Below are positions 31,936 through 41,149 of a stretch of DNA of 64,000 nucleotides, piece after piece. The notes beneath the pieces were generated by a model. It was given only the letters and a program-made list of their open reading frames with translations. It had not been told where the DNA came from and ran no database searches. Where the stretch lies: positions 427,577-491,576 of the forward strand of contig NZ_JAAOIW010000003.1 in assembly GCF_011440305.1 (NCBI RefSeq). The letters are read 5' to 3'. Numbering within the stretch: the stretch's first letter is position 1; each line of letters opens with the position of its first letter. The position numbers were made by a program, and so were the translations under genes. The stretch is from Paenibacillus agricola (GTDB lineage Bacteria; Bacillota; Bacilli; Paenibacillales; NBRC-103111).

Positions 31936-34101
31936 TTATACATGATGGTTTTCGTTGATTTTATTGCGGTATTCGCTTGGCGTGAAGAAATGGATCTTTT
32001 TAAAATTACGGATAAAGGAGTGCACCGTATCATACCCACAAGCTTCTGAGATCTTGTTGATCGCCATGCTTTTATCTTCTAAAAGTAAAGTCGCCTTCTT
32101 AATCCTCAGGTGGTTTAAATAATCGACAAAGCCGTAGCCCAGTTCATTTTTAATTAAAGAGCTGACATAAGAGGCGTTAATGCCAAGTGCATCCGATATG
32201 GTAGTTAACGAAATCGGTTTATCAAAATTATGATCGATGTACTCACGGATGAGCTGGAAGGTTTTATTATTGCCTGTTTTTCGCTCATGAATATAATCGG
32301 AGACCGCTTTAGCTACATAAATCACATACTGCTTCTTATCGTCAGCAAACTCGGTGCTATACAGCTTCATAAATATATCCTCTTTAACAATATTGGAGAT
32401 ATCATAACGCAGCTCCAATGCCAGCTTAACTAACCCGAACAGCACATTGGACAAAACCGCATTCAGAAACTCAAAAGAGAAGGTGCCCCCGTTTAGTACC
32501 TCACCCATGATCACATTCAGCTTTTGCTCGAACCGCACTAATTCCGCTTCCTTAATAAAGCCGTTTAATTCATTCATATCGATAGAAGGAAATACGGTCT
32601 GGTTCAGGTGCTTGGTCGGAATTTCCTTATACGGAATAACGCTATGCCTTCCATAGATGGCCTTATAGCCAACTGCAGCTATCGCTTCAAAATATCCCGT
32701 ATGCACATTACCAAGCGCATGTGGATAATTGCTGATGCCAGCACAAACGGTTAAATTGCAGGTATTTTTTATTTCCTGCTGCAAGTATTTAATTGTACCC
32801 ATTACATGTTGGGCAAACTGTTCTTCCTTGCCATCATCAGGGATCGAAACCAGGATCGCGATTTTCTCCAGCTCAGCCTTAACCGTATAGGCGGCATATT
32901 TGGTCATAAACGTCCATTTGATCGCGCTATAAATCGTTTTATCCATAAAGAAACGTTCATCCTGTTTCATGGAAAGCAAATATTCATAATAATCATCAAT
33001 TTGGTAAACGATTACCATATACCGGTCGGTGGGAAACTGGAGATTCATCTCTTGGGCTTTGCCCCATATATCCTGTGCCTTAAGCTTGCCTGTTAATATA
33101 TTCAAGATGAAATTATGCCTGAGATCCTCCAGGTTTTTGTCAAAGCGGGTTTGATATTGCACAATCGGCCTGAAGTAATGCTTTCTCATATAGATGTAAA
33201 TACATATAGCCGCCGCTGTCATCGTCACAAACATCATCATAATGACATTCCACCGTTGCTTCGATCCCGCCGTGTTTTCAATCTGTGGAGCAAAGGAAAC
33301 TATTTTCCACTCACCCGGTGTTCTAGCAGAAGCGAACACATCATTATTGTCAATCGTTTCCGGTTCATGAGCGGTCACGGCAAGTTGTGATAGCTGGTCA
33401 ATAAATGGCTGCTGCATAGGTTCGAATAAATGGATACGGGAGGAAAGGATATTATTTTTCTTCCCCATTAATAACAGGTTATGCATCGCCGGGAAATCAA
33501 CAAATAGCCTTTGTTCATCTACATTAATAGCAATCCAACCCAAGTCCCGAATATTACCGACAAAGGTGAGAATGGTTTTATGATTGCCATAGCCCGCCTT
33601 TTCCGCTCTAGCCTCGACCCATTGGTTGCCGCCAGCCTCTGCCCTTCGCTCGAACAAGTCCCGGTCTGGAAACTGCTCCAAACGTGTAAATTCATGGTTA
33701 GTTGATAACACCGTGTTATTCGATTTGTTATACAAATAGATCGACACGATCAAGGGGTTGCTGTTGATCACTTTAATGAAGTTTTGCTGGATTTCACCTA
33801 ACATATACATATTTGAAACGTTAGATTCCTTTTGCTGCATCCAATAAAATAAATTCGAATCCAAGGAAGCTTGCAGGTACATCGAGTTGATTTGGTCCTC
33901 CAGAACGAATAAAACCGTAGAAAGCTTCTCATGCGTTTTTCTTAAAGACTCCACAAATTGCTCAGACTCGTCCACCTGCACCTTTACCAAATAAACGAAG
34001 TAAGCAAAGGAATAAATCAGGACAGCTACAAGAAAACAGATAAGAATAGTTTGACGGTATGCACACCATTTCTTTTTTAACATGTCCCATTCCCTTTCCA
34101 T
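31936..34101 (-). CDS. Membrane-anchored AraC-family regulator
   Basis: 721 residues. Membrane spans at about 15-37 and 285-307 enclose an extracellular sensor; a C-terminal AraC HTH (about 620-720; TTISDALGINASYVSSLIKN, FFTPSEYRNKINE) follows a GGDEF-like middle region as usual in this group. It is encoded between the binding protein and the divergent permeases and is their probable activator. Starts at 34101 with a GGAA-rich upstream. Confidence 0.87.
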   Translation of the reverse strand: MEREWDMLKKKWCAYRQTILICFLVAVLIYSFAYFVYLVKVQVDESEQFVESLRKTHEKLSTVLFVLEDQINSMYLQASLDSNLFYWMQQKESNVSNMYMLGEIQQNFIKVINSNPLIVSIYLYNKSNNTVLSTNHEFTRLEQFPDRDLFERRAEAGGNQWVEARAEKAGYGNHKTILTFVGNIRDLGWIAINVDEQRLFVDFPAMHNLLLMGKKNNILSSRIHLFEPMQQPFIDQLSQLAVTAHEPETIDNNDVFASARTPGEWKIVSFAPQIENTAGSKQRWNVIMMMFVTMTAAAICIYIYMRKHYFRPIVQYQTRFDKNLEDLRHNFILNILTGKLKAQDIWGKAQEMNLQFPTDRYMVIVYQIDDYYEYLLSMKQDERFFMDKTIYSAIKWTFMTKYAAYTVKAELEKIAILVSIPDDGKEEQFAQHVMGTIKYLQQEIKNTCNLTVCAGISNYPHALGNVHTGYFEAIAAVGYKAIYGRHSVIPYKEIPTKHLNQTVFPSIDMNELNGFIKEAELVRFEQKLNVIMGEVLNGGTFSFEFLNAVLSNVLFGLVKLALELRYDISNIVKEDIFMKLYSTEFADDKKQYVIYVAKAVSDYIHERKTGNNKTFQLIREYIDHNFDKPISLTTISDALGINASYVSSLIKNELGYGFVDYLNHLRIKKATLLLEDKSMAINKISEACGYDTVHSFIRNFKKIHFFTPSEYRNKINENHHV

Positions 34102-34308
34102 AATAGGCTAATAAGCTGTTCAAGAAAACGTATTCATTTCATATTGAATTATAGCATCATTAGGTCAGCGTCCAATACCTAAATTTTTGGATATAAAAAT
34201 ATACACAGCACATTCCATAGATATGTACATGATTAAAGATAATAGCCATATCCGCCTACAGTTCTCCTCTCTATAATAAAAATCAAAACGGAAAGAGGGG
34301 CGATACTT

Positions 34309-35223
34309 TTGAAAGCAATCAGTAGCTCAGCGAGGACATTGCTAAAATACAAATACTTATATCTGATTATGCTTCCAGGCCTGCTATGGTATTTCATCTT
34401 TAAATATTTGCCTATGTATGGCGTCATTATCGCTTTTAAGAATTACAATTTTTCTAAAGGCATTTGGGGCAGCCCGTGGGTTGGTCTTAAGCATTTTGAA
34501 TTTTTGTTCCGCAATAACGATTTTTTTGTTATCGTCAAAAACACCTTATTAATTAATGTGTATGAGCTGTTATTCGCTTTTCCGATCCCTATTTTATTAG
34601 CAGTTCTGCTCAATGAAATGAAAAACATGATGTTTAAGCGTACGATTCAAACAGTCGTCTATTTCCCCCATTTCTTGTCATGGGTAGTGTTCGGCGGAAT
34701 CATTATCCAGTTGCTTGCTCCCAATGAAGGGTTTGTTAATAATATTTTGCGATACTTTGGTATGGAGCCTGTGTTCTTCATGACCAAGTCGGAATATTTC
34801 CGGCCTATTGTCATTCTCTCCTCCATCCTGAAGGAATCCGGCTGGGGCGCTATTATTTACTTGGCCGCATTAAGCGGGATTGACCAAGACCAATACGAAG
34901 CCGCTACGATCGATGGCGCTAACCGCTGGCAAAAGCTGCTGTATGTGACGATTCCCGGCATCAGCAACACCGTGATCTTGATGCTTATTTTGAAAATAGG
35001 TTATTTGCTGGATGTAGGCTTCGAGCAAATTTACATTTTATATAACCCATCCATCTATGATGTGGGTGATGTATTAAGCACCTATATTTATCGAATTGGC
35101 CTGCAAGGCGCGCAATTCAGCGTTACCGCAGCTATTGGCTTATTCCAATCCGCGATCGGGTTTTTCCTGATTTGGGGCACGAACCGGCTTGCCCGCAGAT
35201 ATAGCGATGTATCGTTATGGTAG
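34309..35223 (+). CDS. ABC transporter permease (LplB type)
   Basis: 304 residues, six membrane spans. FIFKYLPMYGVIIAFKNY and the EAA loop YEAATIDGANRWQKLLYVTIP are typical. Start TTG at 34309, with AAAGAGGGG nine bases upstream; no ATG lies nearby. First gene of a plus-strand operon divergent from the AraC regulator. Confidence 0.88.
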   Translation: MKAISSSARTLLKYKYLYLIMLPGLLWYFIFKYLPMYGVIIAFKNYNFSKGIWGSPWVGLKHFEFLFRNNDFFVIVKNTLLINVYELLFAFPIPILLAVLLNEMKNMMFKRTIQTVVYFPHFLSWVVFGGIIIQLLAPNEGFVNNILRYFGMEPVFFMTKSEYFRPIVILSSILKESGWGAIIYLAALSGIDQDQYEAATIDGANRWQKLLYVTIPGISNTVILMLILKIGYLLDVGFEQIYILYNPSIYDVGDVLSTYIYRIGLQGAQFSVTAAIGLFQSAIGFFLIWGTNRLARRYSDVSLW

Positions 35224-35368
35224 GCTCAAGAACATATGGATACAAGCGGAATGGTCAAGGTATTCTGGAGAAGCATTAAACTACAGCAATCGGAAGAATG
35301 CCTTGGCCATGCAGCACGCCTTATCCATAGGATATTGCCTAAACAATTTTAACTAAGGAGTGGACCTA
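35224..35368. other. Spacer between the two permease genes
   Basis: No gene. Contains GGCCATGCAGCACGCC and a TCAAGG ... CCTTGG pair, possibly a weak processing hairpin. Confidence 0.25.
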
Positions 35369-36232
35369 TTGAGAATTAGCCTGCAGCCCAACTTTTTTAT
35401 AGGCGCCCTATTAACGTTATTCGCCTTATTCACCTTCCTGCCCTTCTATTATGTCATCCTAGCATCCGTCAGTGACCCTAAATTAATTACAGAAGGCGAG
35501 CTGATGCTCTATCCGAAAGGCTTTAATCTAAGCGCTTACGCGATGATTCTGGAGAACCAAAAATTTCTCCATTCCTTTATGGTCACGATTACACGAACAA
35601 CACTCGGTTTGGCTATTAACCTGATCCTGCAGCTTACGCTTGCCTATGGCTTGTCGCGCTCCTATTTGCCGGGTCGTAAATTTTTCATGCTGTATATTAT
35701 TTTAACAATGATGTTTAACGGCGGGATCGTGCCCACCTTCTTGATCGTCAAAGCCACAGGGCTGATGGATACGATCTGGGCGCTGGTCATTCCAGCGGCA
35801 ATCAGCACATGGAATGTGATCCTCTTGCGCAGCTTTTTCGAAAATGTGCCTGATAGCTTAGAGGAATCAGCGCGAATTGACGGAGCCAACGATTTATATA
35901 TCTTTTGGAAAATCTATCTGCCCTTATCATTGCCGGCCATTATGACCATCGGGCTTTTCATCGCCGTACATCATTGGAACGCGTTTATGGATGCTGTTAT
36001 TTATACGAATTCCGAGAGTCTCCAGGTGATGCAGCTATTCCTGAGAGATATGGTCATCCATATGGAAATGTCCGCTCTTATGGGGGATATGTCATCCGTG
36101 AAAAACGATGTCTCTTCCCTCTCGCTGCGTACCGCGTCAATCTTCCTTGCTTCGCTGCCTATCATCTTGGCTTATCCGTTCATCCAGCGTTTCTTCATTA
36201 AAGGTGTCATGATCGGGGCAGTTAAGGGTTAA
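35369..36232 (+). CDS. ABC transporter permease (LplC/MalG type)
   Basis: 287 residues from TTG 35369, with AAGGAG eight bases upstream; the in-frame GTG at 35360 overlaps that ribosome binding site. Six spans, EAA loop EESARIDGANDLYIFWKIYLP and end QRFFIKGVMIGAVKG. Partner of the LplB-type permease. Confidence 0.88.
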   Translation: MRISLQPNFFIGALLTLFALFTFLPFYYVILASVSDPKLITEGELMLYPKGFNLSAYAMILENQKFLHSFMVTITRTTLGLAINLILQLTLAYGLSRSYLPGRKFFMLYIILTMMFNGGIVPTFLIVKATGLMDTIWALVIPAAISTWNVILLRSFFENVPDSLEESARIDGANDLYIFWKIYLPLSLPAIMTIGLFIAVHHWNAFMDAVIYTNSESLQVMQLFLRDMVIHMEMSALMGDMSSVKNDVSSLSLRTASIFLASLPIILAYPFIQRFFIKGVMIGAVKG

Positions 36233-36287
36233 AGACTTTGCAAAAATTCGAGCCCCATCGGGGTATCATGTCTAGGAGGAAACAAAT

Positions 36288-37670
36288 ATGAGTAATGTTC
36301 AGCCAGCTATGGATTTAAAACCGGTATTGGAGCTTTCATTAGGCTGCGAGGTCGGGATGCTCAGAGCATTTCCTGTAAAAATCAAGGGCTACAGCGGTAC
36401 TTTTGCCTTGGTGTACAGTGCAGATTTCGATATCGACCCTTTTAGCGAAATGTTCTTTTTTCCAACGGACACATTGAAGCTGGCGGTGTATACGGCAGAA
36501 GGCGAGCTCCTATGGAAGCGGGATTTGGGAGCTGGCGCTATTCCCGGCATCTGGTTCTGCCCGTTTTATGTGTTTGATCTTGACCAAGACGGAACGGATG
36601 AAATCTGGTTCGTCCATAACTTGAATTTGGAGCATCAGCTAAGCGTGCGCAATAGCGCCTTGGAGCGCGTTGATGGCCGCACTGGCGAAACGTTGGGGCA
36701 ATATCCTTGGGAATACCGCGACCAAGAGCAGCGAATGTCCCCGTTATACCGCAACTTTATCGCCGGTGGCTATGTGCAGGGCGAGCCTGTACTCGTAACC
36801 GCGCAGGGCACTTACGGCAATATGTATTTGCAGGGCTGGAGCCAGGATATGTCGCCACGCTGGGAAACCGTGATTGGCAAAAACGATCCCGGTGCCCGAG
36901 GCAGCCACACATGCCCCGTTATCGATTTCAACCAGGATGGTACGGATGAAATCTTTTGGGGTGAACGCTGCATTGAGCTGGACCAAGGCAAGGAGCTTTT
37001 CTGCGCGGACCGCGATGTTTATAAAGGGCATTCCGATGTTATCCAGCCGATCCTAGATAAGGACTCCGGTGAGTTGAGCGTGTTTACTGTGCGGGAAAGC
37101 GACCATGCAGCGAGCCCGCGAGTCGTTATGTTCGACACGGCAGGCGAGCGCAAGTGGGGCGACGTCGATGCCGGGCATATGGATATGGGCTGGGCTGCGC
37201 GGCTGAACGATGACCGCAGCCATGTCGTGATGGCGATCCGTATCGGCGCCAAAACCTGCGGACCTGATGGGCGCTTCCATCAGGATATGAACGAATTCAC
37301 TTACGATGCTGCAAGCGGAGAAGCGCTCCAGCTTCCTTACAGCATCTACCGTACGGTTCCCGTTGACTTAAACGGCGACGGCTTTCACGAGCTTGTCCGT
37401 GGCATACCAGGCGGCGATGGCGAGGTTTTCGACCGCAAGGGCAACACGCTTGGTAGCGTAGGCGGCACCGTAGCCATGGCATCGAAGTTTCTCGACCTGC
37501 CGGGCGAGCAGCTTTTGATGTTCTACCCGGATGGTAGCATCAAAGTCTGGGCAGATGCAAATGCTGTAGACAGCGAAGAAGCCAAAGCGAGATATGCGCA
37601 TCCTTTTTATGCGAGCGCCCAACGATTAACAGGTGTTGGCTATAATCTCAACTTGATGTGCGGCTTGTAA
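36288..37670 (+). CDS. Beta-propeller (FG-GAP/VCBS-like) protein, copy 2
   Basis: 460 residues; same architecture as 28827-30212, with FDLDQDGTDEIWFV, VIDFNQDGTDEIFWG and VDLNGDGFHELVRG loops. An AGGAGG site precedes ATG 36288. Last gene of the plus-strand permease operon, as its paralogue is last in the minus-strand binding-protein operon. Cytoplasmic by lack of a signal, so it probably acts on imported oligosaccharide; enzyme class open. Confidence 0.65.
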   Translation: MSNVQPAMDLKPVLELSLGCEVGMLRAFPVKIKGYSGTFALVYSADFDIDPFSEMFFFPTDTLKLAVYTAEGELLWKRDLGAGAIPGIWFCPFYVFDLDQDGTDEIWFVHNLNLEHQLSVRNSALERVDGRTGETLGQYPWEYRDQEQRMSPLYRNFIAGGYVQGEPVLVTAQGTYGNMYLQGWSQDMSPRWETVIGKNDPGARGSHTCPVIDFNQDGTDEIFWGERCIELDQGKELFCADRDVYKGHSDVIQPILDKDSGELSVFTVRESDHAASPRVVMFDTAGERKWGDVDAGHMDMGWAARLNDDRSHVVMAIRIGAKTCGPDGRFHQDMNEFTYDAASGEALQLPYSIYRTVPVDLNGDGFHELVRGIPGGDGEVFDRKGNTLGSVGGTVAMASKFLDLPGEQLLMFYPDGSIKVWADANAVDSEEAKARYAHPFYASAQRLTGVGYNLNLMCGL

Positions 37671-37763
37671 TTGTAACCAAGCCTGCTTACAAGGTCATCG
37701 GTGTTATGAGCTCCACACACAACATGTAATCCTAATGATGACGCCCCAGCTAGGCGTACTGTA

Positions 37764-37799
37764 GAAAAAGGATGCAGCCATATGGGCAGCATCCTTTTC
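37764..37799. terminator. Bidirectional terminator between convergent operons
   Basis: AAAAAGGATGC-loop-GCATCCTTTT with A-run and T-run on either side; separates the beta-propeller gene from the convergent anti-sigma gene. Confidence 0.8.
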
Positions 37800-37810
37800 T
37801 AATGGGACAA

Positions 37811-39121
37811 TCACTCGCCTAGAAGCAGCCGTCCCTTTTGTTTCCACTGCTCAATATACGGCTCTTGGGTGGCCCATTGAATCATAACAACGGATTCATT
37901 GGGAGCCAACTGCAGTGACAGCAGCGGTTCAGCGATAAGCTTATCCTGGAATGGATAAACCTTAATATCCGTGTCCGACACCACACCCACCAGCTCGCGA
38001 TTTGGTGATGAGAAAGCATCGATCGCATTAGGGCGAAGCTTCCTGATATCATCCCAGTCAGCAGCAAGCTGGTCATAAGCAACCACAGCTTCCGGCAGCG
38101 CCAGCGGCATATCCTCAAGCTGGAAACGGTAGGCGCCCTTCTCGGGCTGCACATTGTAAGAAGCCATTTGGGCGACCCATTTTCCCTGTCTGCGGCTAAT
38201 GGTCCAGCTCTCGCCATTCTCGTCTGCCTGCTCCAACACTCCGGCTGCGGTATGAAAGCCCGGATCCTGGGGAGCTTTTAATGGTTTAGCCTTTAATGTA
38301 GGGTTGATCGAGTCACCATATAGCTTTCTTAACGATAAATGCGGATCGCGTGTGGGCATCAGGCTGTCTGCCTTAGGCAATTTCGTCAAAGCAGGTAAAT
38401 CGTCCAGCTCTTTGACCCAGACGTATTCCGATTGATTCGCCTCTCCTTGGTCTCGCTGCCGGATCGTCTGTGACAAAGCTAAGTACCGATTGCCTGCGAA
38501 CAGCAGCTTTTCGGCATTTTTTAGCGGCTTGGCAGGTGGAGCTTCCTCCTGTTGAAGTTGAAGCGCTCCTTCGGCGCCTCTCCCAGTAGCCACAGCAGCG
38601 TGCAGTGTCCGTGATTCCTCGTTCACACTCGTCTGGCTCTGGGTAATAATTTTAATAAATTCCGATTTGTAAGGCATCAAAATCCCTTCACCATCGGCAA
38701 TAGACCGAAACTCCCCTTTTTCAGCAGCCAGCAGCAAGGTACGGTAGGTGCTATAGGGGGAGCTATTGCTTATTGCAGGATGATCCTCCCGCAGACCGAT
38801 AAGCACCGCGGAGCGAATAGGCATTGATTGCAGCGTCACAGTAGCGAGTGGCTCTGCCTGCTCATATGAAGCTTGCTTGTCCAGATACGGTTGGCTTGCC
38901 ACCATTCCGTTCAGCTGCTGCCAATTGACCGTGATCAGGACGGTAACGGCAATTAGAGCCGTACTTATCCCGCTAAACCATAGCATCCACTTGGAGTTGG
39001 ATTTATCTTTCCCCTCCCCAACTCGTTGCTCAATACGTTTTTTCAGTTGGTCGGAGAACCCATGTTGAATGAGCGGACCGCTTACCATGCCTTTTTTCAA
39101 CTCGTCATCAATCGGATCCAT
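37811..39121 (-). CDS. Anti-sigma factor, membrane-bound
   Basis: 436 residues. A cytoplasmic N-terminus (about 1-45) is followed by one membrane span (about 47-65, WMLWFSGISTALIAVTVLITV) and a large extracytoplasmic part without a recognised domain. It overlaps the ECF sigma gene by 14 bases, and the DPIDDELKKGM start resembles the sigma-binding end of Paenibacillus anti-sigma proteins. It probably holds the sigma factor until an envelope signal arrives. Confidence 0.7.
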   Translation of the reverse strand: MDPIDDELKKGMVSGPLIQHGFSDQLKKRIEQRVGEGKDKSNSKWMLWFSGISTALIAVTVLITVNWQQLNGMVASQPYLDKQASYEQAEPLATVTLQSMPIRSAVLIGLREDHPAISNSSPYSTYRTLLLAAEKGEFRSIADGEGILMPYKSEFIKIITQSQTSVNEESRTLHAAVATGRGAEGALQLQQEEAPPAKPLKNAEKLLFAGNRYLALSQTIRQRDQGEANQSEYVWVKELDDLPALTKLPKADSLMPTRDPHLSLRKLYGDSINPTLKAKPLKAPQDPGFHTAAGVLEQADENGESWTISRRQGKWVAQMASYNVQPEKGAYRFQLEDMPLALPEAVVAYDQLAADWDDIRKLRPNAIDAFSSPNRELVGVVSDTDIKVYPFQDKLIAEPLLSLQLAPNESVVMIQWATQEPYIEQWKQKGRLLLGE

Positions 39122-39668
39122 GGCTCTGATTCTCCTCTAATTTCGCCAGTTTTCTGCGTGCATGAAACAATCTTGATTTCACCGTTCCTTCATTAACTCC
39201 TAATACTTGTGCGATCTCTTTCATGGAAAGCTGGTAGTGGGCATACAAGATAAGCACTTCTCGGTATTTGGTAGGAAGCCCCAAAACCTTTTGCCATATC
39301 TCACTCGTCGCCAATTTATCAATAACACTTTGTTCCGTGGATTGTTGCTCTCCCGAGGTGCTAATGAAGCCCATCAATGTAACCTTTCGGTAAAAAGCAG
39401 AGCGTCGATAATCCAAGGTCATATTGCGAGTAATCGTTAATATCCAGGTCTTGACCGAGGCTTCGTTACGAAATGTATATAAATTGCGGTAAACCTTGAT
39501 AAACACTTCCTGTGAAATATCATCCGCTTGATCCCATTTGCGAGTCATACTGTAGGCATAATTCCATACATCTTTGCCGTATGCAGTCATCAATTCTTCC
39601 AAAATCGTTTTTTTATCAGAGCTTTCAGATAAATATTTTAAATATTCAAAATCTAACTTGGAATCCAC
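39108..39668 (-). CDS. ECF RNA polymerase sigma factor
   Basis: 186 residues with region 2 (about 25-95; YSMTRKWDQADDISQEVFIKV) and region 4 (about 125-175; KYREVLILYAHYQLSMKEIA, GTVKSRLFHARRKL). SigW/SigM-like size. Co-transcribed and translationally coupled with the anti-sigma gene. Confidence 0.9.
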   Translation of the reverse strand: MDSKLDFEYLKYLSESSDKKTILEELMTAYGKDVWNYAYSMTRKWDQADDISQEVFIKVYRNLYTFRNEASVKTWILTITRNMTLDYRRSAFYRKVTLMGFISTSGEQQSTEQSVIDKLATSEIWQKVLGLPTKYREVLILYAHYQLSMKEIAQVLGVNEGTVKSRLFHARRKLAKLEENQSHGSD

Positions 39669-39841
39669 ACTGCCACCTCAATTATTAGACGATCCACCCA
39701 TGATTTTAGTTCAAAGCTGAGGCCTGCTCTTCAAACAGCATCTTTCCTCATTACCTAGTTTACTGTTTTATGGGGAATTCGAAAAGCTTTATCAAGGAAT
39801 TAACCGCAAGCTCGGCAGGTAACGAACTGTATAAGCTGCAA

Positions 39842-39884
39842 AAAAGCGACCCTTGTATCCGCCGTGCGCGGAAAGGATCGCTTT
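39842..39884. terminator. Terminator of the lyase/dehydrogenase operon
   Basis: AAAAGCGACCCTT ... AAGGATCGCTTT with inner CCGC/GCGG; 20 bases after the stop of the lyase gene on the minus strand. Confidence 0.7.
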
Positions 39885-39904
39885 ATATGTGATCGTGATA
39901 GCTT

Positions 39905-41149
39905 TCACAGCCACAGCAACGGCTGGCGAATAGCAATATTGCGTCGCACTTCTGGGTCGACCGGATCGGGATCAAGGCTTTGCCATAGCTCGATATAAGC
40001 AGGCTCATGAAGGGCAAGCCCTGCGAATAAAAGTGCCGGCATCTTCGCTGGCCAGCCTTCGTCGTGCTCGACATCGGGCGGATACGGCCAGGCTGCCTTA
40101 TTCTCCAGATAAGGAACCAGGAAGCTGAGCCCTTGGCGGATACCCCGACCGTCAGGCAGCGTGTAGCTCCACAGATTATCCTCGGGTGTCGAAAGAATAT
40201 GGCATAACGTGACCATATTGTCCAGCACGAAAATCGCGTAACCATACGGCTTCGTCCTTGCCAATTCGCGTGGAAAGCTCCCGTCCTGCGCCATCTGTCC
40301 GGGAAGCAGCGACTCCTTATAGCGAGCTCTACAGAAGCTTAACATCTGCTCATTACCGGTAAACCATGCGAAAGCCGCAGCCTGCACAAACCAGCATACT
40401 CCATGGTTATTATCGGCATTCATTTCCTCGATGCCATTCTCATGAGTGCTCATCCACGTTAAGTAGTCGCTGAACCACAGCTTCAGCCCCTCATATATGG
40501 CGGCAGTCAGCGCGGGGGATGGCTTCAAAGCTTCAACAGCAGCCGGAACATCGATCAAATGCAAGGTATCGATTATGCCGATACCTCGGCCGGAGCATAT
40601 ACCCGGAATTGCTTGGGCATACAGCAGATGTGGATTCATCCGGGTCGCTTCATCGAGAAAAAATTCCCGCAAAAGCTGCACAGCTTTTTCCGCATAAGCC
40701 TCCTTGCCAGTCACCCTATAGGCTGCTGCCAAATGGGCAATATGGGTTCTCGCAGTGCGCAGCGCCATCCGGTGGCTATCGAAATTATCCGGATTGCTCT
40801 CTCCATCACGGCGGATATAAGGAAGCCCATCAACCGTTCCCGGATTCGGCCACCAATAGTCGCCGTTGGAGTAATAATCATGAATGCCCCCAGCGCTCTT
40901 CGGGGCTATTGCATCTGTTATATGAATAGGGACTGTTGTCAGCGATGCATCAGCATGCTTTATCATCCAAGCTTTGTCAAACAGTGATAAAGTTTGTCCG
41001 CGTTTGTCCTCCAGGCTGCTTATAGCCTTGCGTTCCAGATCGGTCTCAGTTTCGTTCTCATTCTCAGTATGTTTCCCTAAGTTGTTCTTCACATTGTTCC
41101 CATCCTTATTGTCTGCCTGAAAGGTTAAGTCCCTCATACGGTCTCGCAA
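39905..41149 (-). CDS. Alginate-lyase-family (alpha/alpha toroid) polysaccharide lyase
   Basis: 414 residues, no signal peptide. The segments GDYWWPNPGTVDGLPYIRRD, SHRMALRTARTHIAHLAAAY, MNADNNHGVCWFVQAAAFAW and DGSFPRELARTKPYGYAIF fit the alginate_lyase domain (PF05426, PL5/PL38-like). The NNH and the later RT-x-x-YGY region supply the likely catalytic Asn/His/Arg/Tyr. Family members cleave beta-1,4-uronan links (alginate, glucuronan). The start overlaps the dehydrogenase stop by 16 bases, so both are co-translated. A cytoplasmic location suggests action on oligouronides. Confidence 0.75.
   Translation of the reverse strand: MRDRMRDLTFQADNKDGNNVKNNLGKHTENENETETDLERKAISSLEDKRGQTLSLFDKAWMIKHADASLTTVPIHITDAIAPKSAGGIHDYYSNGDYWWPNPGTVDGLPYIRRDGESNPDNFDSHRMALRTARTHIAHLAAAYRVTGKEAYAEKAVQLLREFFLDEATRMNPHLLYAQAIPGICSGRGIGIIDTLHLIDVPAAVEALKPSPALTAAIYEGLKLWFSDYLTWMSTHENGIEEMNADNNHGVCWFVQAAAFAWFTGNEQMLSFCRARYKESLLPGQMAQDGSFPRELARTKPYGYAIFVLDNMVTLCHILSTPEDNLWSYTLPDGRGIRQGLSFLVPYLENKAAWPYPPDVEHDEGWPAKMPALLFAGLALHEPAYIELWQSLDPDPVDPEVRRNIAIRQPLLWL

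Noticed and set aside
28827-37670. Rhamnogalacturonan lyase (PL11) label for the two beta-propeller proteins
   Set aside because: The FG-GAP-like calcium loops are suggestive, but the diagnostic N-terminal and catalytic parts of PL11 enzymes were not recognised, so a neutral name is used.
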